From positions 1 to 7,505 of the forward strand of contig JAJYVN010000142.1 of assembly GCA_021791995.1 (NCBI GenBank): 7,505 nucleotides of DNA, given 5' to 3'. The position numbers were made by a program, and so were the translations under genes. Of this stretch, positions 1 to 6,421 are shown piece by piece. The notes under the pieces were generated by a model that was given only the letters and a program-made list of their open reading frames with translations, had not been told where the DNA came from and ran no database searches. Position 1 is the stretch's first letter. Every line of letters begins with the position of its first letter. The stretch comes from Bacillota bacterium (GTDB lineage Bacteria > Bacillota > Sulfobacillia > RBS10-35 > JAJYVN01).

Positions 1-116
1 GATGGCCTGCCCGGCCTTGCCCGCCATGTCTACCGCCCCCTCCGACAGCGAAAGGACCAGCGCCAGCAAGCCCACGTTGCTGCCTGCACACTGGTCCTTC
101 GCTAAGTTACAGCCTA
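1..116. other. Unexplained left-edge segment upstream of the truncated binding-protein gene
   Basis: At this position the intact paralogue (4292-6421) would predict the end of the first lobe of a substrate-binding protein, containing a motif like FGLPAEISTTCVLVSLDAV. No forward frame here encodes anything similar. Several frames are open simply because the DNA is GC-rich. Forward frame 1 ends with a TAA at 103-105 after a basic stretch ending AHVAACTLVLR, which faintly recalls the C-terminal end of some DDE transposases. On the minus strand a frame reading leftward from a GTG at 75 gives a hydrophobic start (VGLLALVLSLSEGAVDMAGK) and leaves the window. Neither is long enough to assign. What can be supported is only that homology to the paralogue begins near base 120 and that this segment is foreign to that gene. 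Confidence 0.4.
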
Positions 117-158
117 TGCGTCACCGCCCCCCCCACCGACTGGACACAGGACGAGGCC

Positions 159-1760
159 GTGGCCTTCTGGAAGCAGATGATCGCGGCCGCGGGGAGCAAT
201 AAGCAGGTCTACGGGACGGTGATCTGGGGGAACATGTGGGGTAGCGCCATCCCTGGGGAGTACCTGTGGCAAAGCTACGGCGCGTCGCTTGCCAGCGGCA
301 ACTTTGTCACGACCAGTGGGCTCACCTCCACCGCGGCGGTTAACTTCGCCAACTGGTTCTACCCGTTGGTGCAACAAAAGGTCATTGGACCGGCGAGCGT
401 CAGTAACGAGGGTGGCTTTAACAGCGGGCAGTTGCCCACCACTACGCTCGGCAGCTGGCAGGTGTTTTGGCTGGTGACAGCGATGACGGGCGTGACGGAA
501 TATGACTTCTGGCCGAATCCCATCGGACCGATCGGCAAGTCTACGTCTTACGCCGGGCACGACTTCTACGGGGCTGCGATCACCACAAAATATCCCAAAC
601 AGGCGGCCGAATTTCTGATTTGGCTCGCCACCAGCCAGGACTGGGCGCAGGCCATGATCGAGTTGCAGTTGGTGATTCCACCAAGCAACAAGTACCTGGA
701 CAATTACGTTGCTGGCGTGAAGCAGGTGGCGCCACCACTGGCGAGTAAGAACATCACTGCCTTTACGAGTGCGTTGCAAGAGAACCAGGGCTATGGCTAT
801 CCACTGTTTCTGTACGACACAGGGTCGGCGTACTCGGTGATTGGCGAGTACACCTCTGCCATTTTGGCAGGGACGGCAACGGCAGCCGAGGGGCTTTCAC
901 AGGCTGCCACCGCCTTGGAGTTGTTTGAAAAAGCCGCTGCGGCAGAGCAGGCGATCATCAGTAGTACCGCGAGCCAGTTGAAGAAGGCAGCATCCTCCAC
1001 TTCTGCATACACCTTCGGCCCTCCGAGCCCAACGGGTCTAGGCACCCCCTACACGCAACTGCCAACGGGTTGGTGGAAGGTCAGCGGGACGGGGACATCC
1101 GCCACCTACACGATGATCGCGGGCGGTGCCGATGTCTGGGCAGCATCGGACAACTGCACCTTTGCGTACGAAGTGAGTACAGCGAGCGAGGGTACATGGA
1201 CCTGCAGTGTGACAACCTTGGCCAACGTCAACTGCCCTGAGCTTAGCAACTGGTCCAAGGTCGGCTTGATGGTTCGCGGCGACCTCTCGAACGACAGTTA
1301 TGAGGTGAACCTTGAGGCCACCGGTGGCCAGGGTGTTGTTTTGGCCACCCGATCGGCGCCGGGTGACTCCTGTCAGCAGCAGGGCCCCTCTTCGGCGACG
1401 GCCACAACCGGGCTGATCGGGCAGAGTAACCTCACCAATGCCTTGACCCCAGGGACGCAGAACGTCCTCAAGGCCCCGATTTGGCTGCAATTGCAGCGCA
1501 AGGGTACCACCTGGACGGCCTACACCTCCACCGATGGCACAACGTTCAACAAGGCGGCGAGCTACACGCTGGATGTGGCCGGGTGCTACGTTGGCCTCTT
1601 CTTAACCGCGCACAACGATTCGTTTACGCCGAACGCTGGCTGGGCAACGGCAACCTTTACGGATGTTTCCTTCACGCCGACCGCCGCAGTGCAGATCGGC
1701 ACCGCCGGACCTGCCGGAACGGGAGGAAGCTCATCAGCGAGTTCCACCTCCAAGGCATAA
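159..1760 (+). CDS. Extracellular solute-binding protein (family 1) with C-terminal ConA-like module, N-terminally truncated copy
   Basis: This is the C-terminal three quarters of an ABC-transporter substrate-binding protein, which would normally capture a sugar outside the membrane and deliver it to a permease. It aligns almost without gaps to the intact paralogue at 4292-6421. In one 54-residue stretch (AAEFLIWLATSQDW... to ...KNxTAF) I count 41 identical residues. The second binding lobe comes first, then an Ala-rich helical linker at about 890-1010, and then a beta-sandwich from about 1060 with motifs WSKVGLMVRGDLSND, WLQLQRKGTTWTAYTSTDG and GLFLTAHNDSF, resembling DUF1349/concanavalin A-like modules. 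Homology starts near 120 (TAPPTDWTQDEAV), upstream of the GTG at 159, and the frame is open to the window edge. The GTG is therefore only the first in-frame start codon. The AGGA before it encodes conserved residues and is probably not a real ribosome site. About 170 N-terminal residues, including the signal peptide and lipobox, are missing. It is probably a non-secreted remnant, unless the true 5' part lies beyond an insertion. Confidence 0.85.
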   Translation: MAFWKQMIAAAGSNKQVYGTVIWGNMWGSAIPGEYLWQSYGASLASGNFVTTSGLTSTAAVNFANWFYPLVQQKVIGPASVSNEGGFNSGQLPTTTLGSWQVFWLVTAMTGVTEYDFWPNPIGPIGKSTSYAGHDFYGAAITTKYPKQAAEFLIWLATSQDWAQAMIELQLVIPPSNKYLDNYVAGVKQVAPPLASKNITAFTSALQENQGYGYPLFLYDTGSAYSVIGEYTSAILAGTATAAEGLSQAATALELFEKAAAAEQAIISSTASQLKKAASSTSAYTFGPPSPTGLGTPYTQLPTGWWKVSGTGTSATYTMIAGGADVWAASDNCTFAYEVSTASEGTWTCSVTTLANVNCPELSNWSKVGLMVRGDLSNDSYEVNLEATGGQGVVLATRSAPGDSCQQQGPSSATATTGLIGQSNLTNALTPGTQNVLKAPIWLQLQRKGTTWTAYTSTDGTTFNKAASYTLDVAGCYVGLFLTAHNDSFTPNAGWATATFTDVSFTPTAAVQIGTAGPAGTGGSSSASSTSKA

Positions 1761-1764
1761 AGCG

Positions 1765-1793
1765 GAGGGGGCGGCAGGGCCGCCTCCTCTTTT
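1765..1793 (+). terminator. Rho-independent terminator after the truncated binding-protein gene
   Basis: The sequence forms an 11-pair stem with one G-U pair. The left arm is 1765-1775, the loop AGG is 1776-1778, and the right arm is 1779-1789. TTTT follows at 1790-1793. It starts 5 bases after the stop codon of the upstream gene, which is the expected position, and it separates that gene from the dehydrogenase. Confidence 0.88.
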
Positions 1794-1890
1794 CCTTCAT
1801 GCGCAAAGCGTACTTCTTTCCATAGGAATAGGTGCGTAGCGATGGAAATTGCCCCGTGGACGCAGTGCCAGAAAGGGAGCATGAAGACAG

Positions 1891-2952
1891 ATGGTGCGGA
1901 TCGGAGTCGTGGGTGCGGGTGGTGTCATGCAGCGGATTCACTTGCCATCGCTGCGTAAGCTTGGTGGTGTGGAGATCGCCGGCATGGCGGAACTGAACAT
2001 GGAACTCGGCAACCGTGTGGCGGCGGCCTTTGGCATTCCGAAGGTCTATGGCAGTTCGGAGGAACTCGTATCCCAGTGCAAGTTGGACGGGGTTGTTGTT
2101 GTGGCGGGGAAGCAATGGCATGCCTCTGCCTGCCTGCCGGCCCTGGAGCGGGGCCTGCCCGTGCTGACCGAAAAGCCGCTCGCCGGATCCCTGAAGGATG
2201 CCCGCGCGATGGTAGAGGCGGCGGAGCGCACCGGCGCTCGGCTGATGGTTGGCTATATGAAGCGGTTTGATCCGGCTTACCGCCACATCGTGGATCTTCT
2301 CTCGAGCGAGTCCCTTGGGCCGATTCGCTACGCTCGTATTCACGACTTTGGCGGTGATTTCGTTGCGGGCTCCCAAGGCGTTGGTACCTTGGCTGTAGTG
2401 CCACCTGCGCCGCGCACTCCAGAGCAGCGTCCAGCCGGCACCCCCCCGCCGCCTCCCACCCTGGATGATCTCCGCAATCGGGCCTTCGATCAGTGGATTG
2501 AGGTCTGGATTCACGATGTCAATGTGTTGCGCGGCCTGTTCGGCGAGGTACGTGCGATCGACTGGTCGCGGGAGGGTTCACCCAAACTTGCCCTGGTCCA
2601 GTGCGAGCGGGGTGCAACGGTGCTGCTTGAGATGGGCGGACCACAGATCGGCGGCATCCCCTGGGACGAATCGGTCGAGGCCTTCGGTCCGCAGGGGCGG
2701 TTTACACTCCGTTTCAAGCCGCCGTTTTTGACCCATGCGCCGAGCGAACTCGTGGTGGAGAGTAACCGGAGCGTGGACCATCCGCGTGTGGGTTTTGCGG
2801 AGGCGTTCACCGAGGAGATGCGGGCATTCTGCCGCATGATCGAGGAGGGGACTCAGCCCGAGACGAGTGCACGGATGGGCTTAGAGGACATGGAACTCTG
2901 CGCGCGTTTGGCGGATGCCGCGCATCCGCATGCGCAGGCGCCTGTCGCCTAA
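1891..2952 (+). CDS. Gfo/Idh/MocA family NAD(P)-dependent oxidoreductase
   Basis: This is a cytoplasmic dehydrogenase of 353 residues, a usual length for the family, whose members oxidise or reduce sugars, inositols and related polyols. The N-terminal Rossmann fold shows the dinucleotide-binding loop GVVGAGGVMQRIHLPSL (residues 5-21). The family signature TEKPL lies at 93-97, with Lys95 the conserved residue of the EKP motif. GYMKRFDP follows at 121-128. In the C-terminal domain WIHDVNVLRGLFG (206-218) carries the His208-Asp209 pair at the usual active-site position. An unusual feature is the Pro-rich insertion at about residues 166-191, which includes a run of five prolines. ATG 1891 is chosen because it begins the first strand of the Rossmann fold and has a purine-rich AAGGGAG at 1873-1879, although the 11-base spacing is long. 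The next codon, GTG, could also start. It is bounded by terminators on both sides and so is probably monocistronic. The exact substrate cannot be told from sequence. Its position between two sugar-binding-protein genes suggests a role in using the imported sugar (inference). Confidence 0.93.
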   Translation: MVRIGVVGAGGVMQRIHLPSLRKLGGVEIAGMAELNMELGNRVAAAFGIPKVYGSSEELVSQCKLDGVVVVAGKQWHASACLPALERGLPVLTEKPLAGSLKDARAMVEAAERTGARLMVGYMKRFDPAYRHIVDLLSSESLGPIRYARIHDFGGDFVAGSQGVGTLAVVPPAPRTPEQRPAGTPPPPPTLDDLRNRAFDQWIEVWIHDVNVLRGLFGEVRAIDWSREGSPKLALVQCERGATVLLEMGGPQIGGIPWDESVEAFGPQGRFTLRFKPPFLTHAPSELVVESNRSVDHPRVGFAEAFTEEMRAFCRMIEEGTQPETSARMGLEDMELCARLADAAHPHAQAPVA

Positions 2953-3007
2953 CGGTATCCGCGTTGCGGGGCAGGGACAACCCTCCTCGCTCATGTTGGA
3001 TTGGATG

Positions 3008-3055
3008 GGATGAGGCCCCCCAGGCCAGTCGGTGCCCGGGGGGCCTCATCCTTTT
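3008..3055 (+). terminator. Long-stem rho-independent terminator after the oxidoreductase gene
   Basis: A perfect 14-pair stem is formed by GGATGAGGCCCCCC (3008-3021) with 3038-3051, and TTTT follows at 3052-3055. The 16-base loop can itself pair GGC with GCC. It ends the plus-strand dehydrogenase transcript just before the convergent minus-strand gene, which stops at 3105. Read from the minus strand the hairpin is not followed by a T run, so it is oriented for the plus strand. It may still impede opposing transcription. Confidence 0.9.
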
Positions 3056-3104
3056 GGGGTCGGGCCGCTTCACCCCCGCCGTTGCAACGGGGGAACACGT
3101 CACG

Positions 3105-3974
3105 TCACGCGGAAGACTTGGGCGAACGACGCCGGAGGGTCAATGCTAGACCAGCGGAAACCAGCGCTACGCCCGCCAAGGGCACCGCGGTACTCTCGCC
3201 CGTCTTCGGTAGACTGGACGTCGTGGCGGTGCTGGTCTTCGCGGTTGTGGTCGCCGTCGTGGTGCTGGTCTTTGTGGTTGTGGTCGACGTACTGGAGGAC
3301 GCTGTGTTTGATGCGACCGTCGACGTCGTGCTCGAGGACGTTGTCGTGGATGCCGCCGTTGGCTTCGTCACCGAGAGCTGAATCGAATGCACGGCAATTC
3401 CAGCCGAACCGGCCAGCCGCAGGTCCGCACCATTGTTTTCGGCCCCGGTGAACTGGATGCTAGAGAGCGTAAACACCTGCGTGGTCCACGCGCCGGAACC
3501 GTTGACGGCATTCAGGATCGGCGTGGCATTCGCATACGCTGCGGCAACACCCGTACCGATCGAAGAGTCATAGTTGACGAGCAGGGCGCAGTTCAGCGCG
3601 GTGGAGGAGCACGTGACCCCGGAGGTCGTGTTCTTGTTGTAGTACTCCACGGTGGCATAGAGCGTGGTGGGGTTTCCCGCCAGGAGGCTACTGGAGGACG
3701 CGACACCGAGATAAATATAGGCCACGGGGTTGTTGCCAGGGGTGGTGTTGACGCTGAAGACGTCCGCAGTCTGTCCGTCGACCGTAGTGCTGGTGAAGAG
3801 TGAGTCTCCGGTGTTCGGAGCTAAGATGTTTAAGCCGGAACAGGAGGGCGTGCTCCCAAAGGTGCAGGACGCAACCGGCGATGCCGCAAAGGCCGAGGTG
3901 CCCGCCATCAGTAACCCGACCATCGCCCCTACTGCCGTACCCAACCGAATCAACCGAGCCGATACAGATACCAA
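3105..3974 (-). CDS. Secreted LPxTG-anchored surface protein with galactose-binding-like beta-sandwich
   Basis: This is a cell-wall protein predicted to be exported by Sec and covalently anchored by sortase. From the TTG start chosen here (3974) the protein has 289 residues. The longest frame begins at GTG 3989 and adds five. Using the longer numbering, a signal peptide with basic n-region and hydrophobic core ends near SAFA-AS (about residue 36). A beta-sandwich follows (about 60-209) with YIYLGVASSSSLLAG, LYATVEYYN, GAWTTQVFTLSSIQFTG and NNGADLRLAGSAGIAVHSIQL. This strand pattern is typical of galactose-binding-like or carbohydrate-binding modules. Residues 211-259 are almost only Thr, Ser and Ala, a wall-spanning stalk. 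The LPKTGE sorting motif is at 260-265 (DNA 3195-3212), then a hydrophobic helix and the charged tail RRRSPK. TTG 3974 is preferred because GGAGGTG lies six bases upstream. No catalytic motif is recognised. The ligand is unknown and carbohydrate binding is inferred. No sortase gene is in the window. Confidence 0.85.
   Translation of the reverse strand: MVSVSARLIRLGTAVGAMVGLLMAGTSAFAASPVASCTFGSTPSCSGLNILAPNTGDSLFTSTTVDGQTADVFSVNTTPGNNPVAYIYLGVASSSSLLAGNPTTLYATVEYYNKNTTSGVTCSSTALNCALLVNYDSSIGTGVAAAYANATPILNAVNGSGAWTTQVFTLSSIQFTGAENNGADLRLAGSAGIAVHSIQLSVTKPTAASTTTSSSTTSTVASNTASSSTSTTTTKTSTTTATTTAKTSTATTSSLPKTGESTAVPLAGVALVSAGLALTLRRRSPKSSA
3213..3359 (-). repeat. Low-complexity Ser/Thr stalk-coding region
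   Basis: This stretch of the LPxTG gene encodes about 49 residues that are nearly all Thr, Ser and Ala with occasional Lys, Val and Asn. Degenerate short direct repeats of ACG/ACC and AGC/TCG-type codons are visible. Such stalks hold a binding domain away from the membrane and are often O-glycosylated. Their length is prone to change by slippage. Confidence 0.7.
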
Positions 3975-3980
3975 GCCATC

Positions 3981-3987
3981 CACCTCC
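3981..3987 (-). promoter_or_regulatory. Shine-Dalgarno site deciding the start of the LPxTG gene
   Basis: Read on the minus strand the bases are GGAGGTG, separated by GATGGC from a TTG at 3974-3972. This strong match and ideal spacing support TTG 3974 over GTG 3989, because the site would fall inside the coding sequence if the longer frame were used. Confidence 0.6.
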
Positions 3988-3992
3988 ACCGG

Positions 3993-4023
3993 AGTATACT
4001 GCGTGGGCTACACTTTACGCCAA
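3993..4023 (-). promoter_or_regulatory. Candidate promoter of the LPxTG gene
   Basis: On the minus strand TATACT (3998-3993) is a good -10 match, and TTGGCG (4023-4018) could be a -35 with a rather long 19-base spacer. The -10 is embedded in a perfect palindrome AGTATACT. A transcript from it would start near 3986, right at the Shine-Dalgarno site, giving a leader of only about a dozen bases. That is possible but unusual, so a promoter further upstream is a real alternative. Confidence 0.35.
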
Positions 4024-4103
4024 CCCACAAAGGATAGGTTCTTCGTGATCGGTGTGGGTGATCCTGCGTTCACAGGCAACCGAATGGAATCCACCCACTC
4101 GGG

Positions 4104-4115
4104 TGCGTATACGCA
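4104..4115. promoter_or_regulatory. 12-base perfect palindrome in the divergent intergenic region
   Basis: TGCGTATACGCA is a perfect inverted repeat lying between the divergent LPxTG and binding-protein genes. Its size and place fit an operator for a dimeric regulator, for example a LacI-type repressor of a sugar locus. No regulator gene is in the window and no second copy was noticed. The remaining bases of this roughly 300-base region contain no clear -35/-10 pair for the plus-strand gene. Confidence 0.3.
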
Positions 4116-4275
4116 TGCTTCCACCGAGAGATCGCCGTCAACTCCTTCGATAGGTTGATTGCCAGCTTGGTGTCGGTTCGTTCCATACCGAGGGGGGGCC
4201 AGGAAAGGAAGTCGTTGGCACGCTGCCGAAGCGTAGCAGTGTGCAATGGATTGGGGGGACCGGAGTGGAGGGGTC

Positions 4276-4281
4276 GGAGGG
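4276..4281 (+). promoter_or_regulatory. Probable Shine-Dalgarno site of the intact binding-protein gene
   Basis: GGAGGG lies 10 bases before the TTG at 4292, which begins a compact signal peptide (M-GRRQLVRQG...). Alternative starts are GTG 4265, preceded by GGGGGGA, and GTG 4241, with no convincing site. The spacing here is slightly long and the start is not certain. Confidence 0.45.
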
Positions 4282-4291
4282 TGGGGGCCGC

Positions 4292-6421
4292 TTGGGTCGC
4301 CGGCAATTGGTGCGGCAAGGGATCCAAACGTCCGTCGGCGCATCCCTGTTCGGCTTGGTGCTTTCGGGCTGCGGCGTCGCGAAGGCAACTCCACAAAACG
4401 GTTCCGTTGTTCTGCTATGGTCGCCGTGGAACGTTGGATGGGGCAGTGGCTGGAACAGTATCTTCTATCAATACACCGAGCCGTTTCGCAGTGCGCATCC
4501 GGGGGTAGACATTCGTGTGATGACGCCGCTTGTTGCCGGTTCGATTCAGGCCGGCATCCTGGGCGGGGGAGGGGCGAGCACCCCCGATGTCTTCGGGCTG
4601 TATGAGGCCGAGGACTTTATTGAGGAGAACCTCCTTCTGGATCTGGCTCCCGCCATCAAGAGTGCGGGCGTCGACCTGCGTCAGTTCCAGGCGGGCCAGC
4701 TTGGTTTTTTTACCCCGCCGGGCGGGAGCATCTTTGGACTGCCGGCTGAAATCTCGACCACCTGCGTGCTGGTGAGTTTGGACGCGGTAAATCGCGCTGG
4801 AATCGCAACGCCAGCCAACGATTGGTCCCAGACCGAGGCGGTACAGTTCTGGACAGATCTCCTCGCTAACGGTGGCAATGCTGCCTATGGAACATCCGTT
4901 TGGGGTAACCAGTGGGGCGCGAACGGACTACCAGGCGAATACATGTGGCAGAGCTATGGTGCCTCGATGGGGAATGGCAACTTCGGGACCAAAAGCGGGC
5001 TCGACACCTCCGCAGCACTTTCCTTCGCCAACTGGTTCTATCCATTGGTGCAGAAAAAGGTGATCGCTCCGGCGAGCGTCTCCACCACGGATGCATTCAA
5101 CGACGGCCAGTTGGGAACGACCACGTTGGGTAGTTGGCAGCTCTTTTGGTTGGTCACGCAGATGACGGGAGTGCAGAACTATGACTTCTGGCCGAATCCG
5201 GTGGGCCCGGTGGGCCATTCGACGACCTATGCGGGGCACGACTTCAATGGGGTTAGCATTGCCACCAAGCATCCCAATGAGGCGGCAGAGTTTCTGATCT
5301 GGCTCGCCACGAGCCAGGACTGGGCCGAGTCGATGATCAAACTGCAGTTGGTGATTCCTCCGAGCAGTACGTATCTGGAGCGTTGGGTGTCGGGCGTCAG
5401 GCAGGTTGCTCCGCCCCTGGTGACTAAGAATCTGACCGCTTTTATCACTGCGTTGCAGGCCGGGAAAGGGTATGGGTATCCATACTTTCTCTATGACAGC
5501 GATAATGCGTACCAGGTGATTGGCAACTACACCAGGACAATTCTGACCCGTGCAACTCCTGCTGAGGAAGCGCTCTCACAGGCGGCAAGCGCGGTGGCCC
5601 TCTTCGAAAAGGCGGCTGCGGAAGTGGCGGCGAACGAAAGTGCCACCGCAAGTCAGATCAAGAAGGCAGCGTCGTCCACCTCTGCGTATACCTTCAGCCC
5701 TCCCAGTCCGATCGGTATTGGGACCCCGTATACGCAGCTGCCCGCTGGTTGGTGGAAGATGACCGGTGGTGGAAGCTCTGCACGATATACCATGATTGCG
5801 GGTGGGGCCGATGTTTGGTCGACGTCGGACAATTGCACCTTTGCCTACGAAGTGAGCACATCGAGTGAGGGTACCTGGACCTGCGAAGTGACTAGTCTGG
5901 CGAATCTGAACGGGCCAGTGCTCAGCAATTGGGCCAAGGTGGGGTTGATGGTTCGCGGCGATCTCTCGAACGACAGCGCAGAGGTGAATCTGGAGATCAC
6001 CGGTGGCCAAGGGATTGTTCTGGCGAATCGGCAGGCCCCCGGAGATTCTTGCACACAGCAGGCGCCTTCCTCGAGTGCGACCACGGGTCTCATCGGTCAG
6101 GCCAACATCACGAATCCGCTTCAGCCCGGTACGCAAAACGTACTGAAGGCACCCCTGTGGCTTCAGCTCCAACGGAAGGGGACCACGTGGACGGCCCTCA
6201 CCTCCACGGATGGGGCAACATTCCAGCATGCGGGCACCGTCACCCTCAATATAGCGGGCTGCTATGTCGGTCTTTTCTTAACCGCGCATAACGACTCCTT
6301 CACACCGAATGCCGGTTGGGCTACGGCAGCGTTTACGGAAGTTTCCTTTACGCCCACCGCAGCCGTGCAGATTGGCACGGCAGGACCAGCGGGTGAAGGG
6401 GTGAAAAGCTCGGCCGGGTAG
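4292..6421 (+). CDS. Extracellular solute-binding lipoprotein (family 1, sugar ABC transporter) fused to a C-terminal ConA-like/DUF1349-like module
   Basis: This is a membrane-anchored binding protein expected to capture a sugar or oligosaccharide for an ABC importer. From TTG 4292 it has 709 residues, well above the roughly 420-450 usual for the family. The start shows GRRQLVRQG, a twin-arginine pattern, followed by a hydrophobic core and the lipobox LSGC, with Cys at residue 27. The export signal is therefore probably a Tat lipoprotein signal. The solute-binding domain runs from about 36 to 430, with FGLPAEISTTCVLVSLDAV, WGANGLPGEYMWQSYGAS and AAEFLIWLATSQDW. An Ala-rich helical linker and a Pro-rich hinge follow (about 430-480). 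A beta-sandwich extends from about 483 to 690, with WAKVGLMVRGDLSND, WLQLQRKGTTWTALTSTDG and GLFLTAHNDSF. Four Cys of this module (in DNC, WTC, DSC and AGC) are shared with the truncated copy, suggesting disulfides. GTG 4265 or 4241 would add 9 or 17 residues. There is no permease nearby. The ligand is unknown, and a complex glycan is inferred from the extra module. Confidence 0.9.
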   Translation: MGRRQLVRQGIQTSVGASLFGLVLSGCGVAKATPQNGSVVLLWSPWNVGWGSGWNSIFYQYTEPFRSAHPGVDIRVMTPLVAGSIQAGILGGGGASTPDVFGLYEAEDFIEENLLLDLAPAIKSAGVDLRQFQAGQLGFFTPPGGSIFGLPAEISTTCVLVSLDAVNRAGIATPANDWSQTEAVQFWTDLLANGGNAAYGTSVWGNQWGANGLPGEYMWQSYGASMGNGNFGTKSGLDTSAALSFANWFYPLVQKKVIAPASVSTTDAFNDGQLGTTTLGSWQLFWLVTQMTGVQNYDFWPNPVGPVGHSTTYAGHDFNGVSIATKHPNEAAEFLIWLATSQDWAESMIKLQLVIPPSSTYLERWVSGVRQVAPPLVTKNLTAFITALQAGKGYGYPYFLYDSDNAYQVIGNYTRTILTRATPAEEALSQAASAVALFEKAAAEVAANESATASQIKKAASSTSAYTFSPPSPIGIGTPYTQLPAGWWKMTGGGSSARYTMIAGGADVWSTSDNCTFAYEVSTSSEGTWTCEVTSLANLNGPVLSNWAKVGLMVRGDLSNDSAEVNLEITGGQGIVLANRQAPGDSCTQQAPSSSATTGLIGQANITNPLQPGTQNVLKAPLWLQLQRKGTTWTALTSTDGATFQHAGTVTLNIAGCYVGLFLTAHNDSFTPNAGWATAAFTEVSFTPTAAVQIGTAGPAGEGVKSSAG

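Noticed and set aside
114..779. Long minus-strand open frame of 221 codons
   Set aside because: It lies antisense to the conserved binding-protein frame. Its sequence is rich in Arg, Gly and His, as expected from the complement of GC-rich coding DNA, and a similar antisense frame appears opposite the paralogue at 4928-5272.
1672..2514. Minus-strand open frame of 280 codons
   Set aside because: It overlaps the oxidoreductase gene and the upstream terminator antisense, has no recognisable motif, and cannot coexist with the well-supported plus-strand genes.
3071..3092. Hairpin around CCGTTGCAACGG downstream of the LPxTG stop
   Set aside because: It forms a stem but has no T run on the minus strand, so it was not called a terminator for that gene.
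3001..3451. Plus-strand frames of 126 and 139 codons rich in Val or in Trp/Ser/Arg
   Set aside because: They run antisense to the Ser/Thr stalk of the LPxTG gene. The Val-rich sequence is simply the complement of Thr/Ser codons.
4181..4211. Promoter for the receptor gene using TTGCCA (4159-4164) and CATACC (4184-4189)
   Set aside because: The spacer is 19 bases and the -10 is a poor match, so it is not listed as a feature.
5576..6229. Minus-strand open frame of 217 codons
   Set aside because: It is the antisense shadow of the receptor's C-terminal module. The same kind of frame occurs opposite copy 1 (1038-1490), which is explained by shared sequence and not by a conserved antisense gene.
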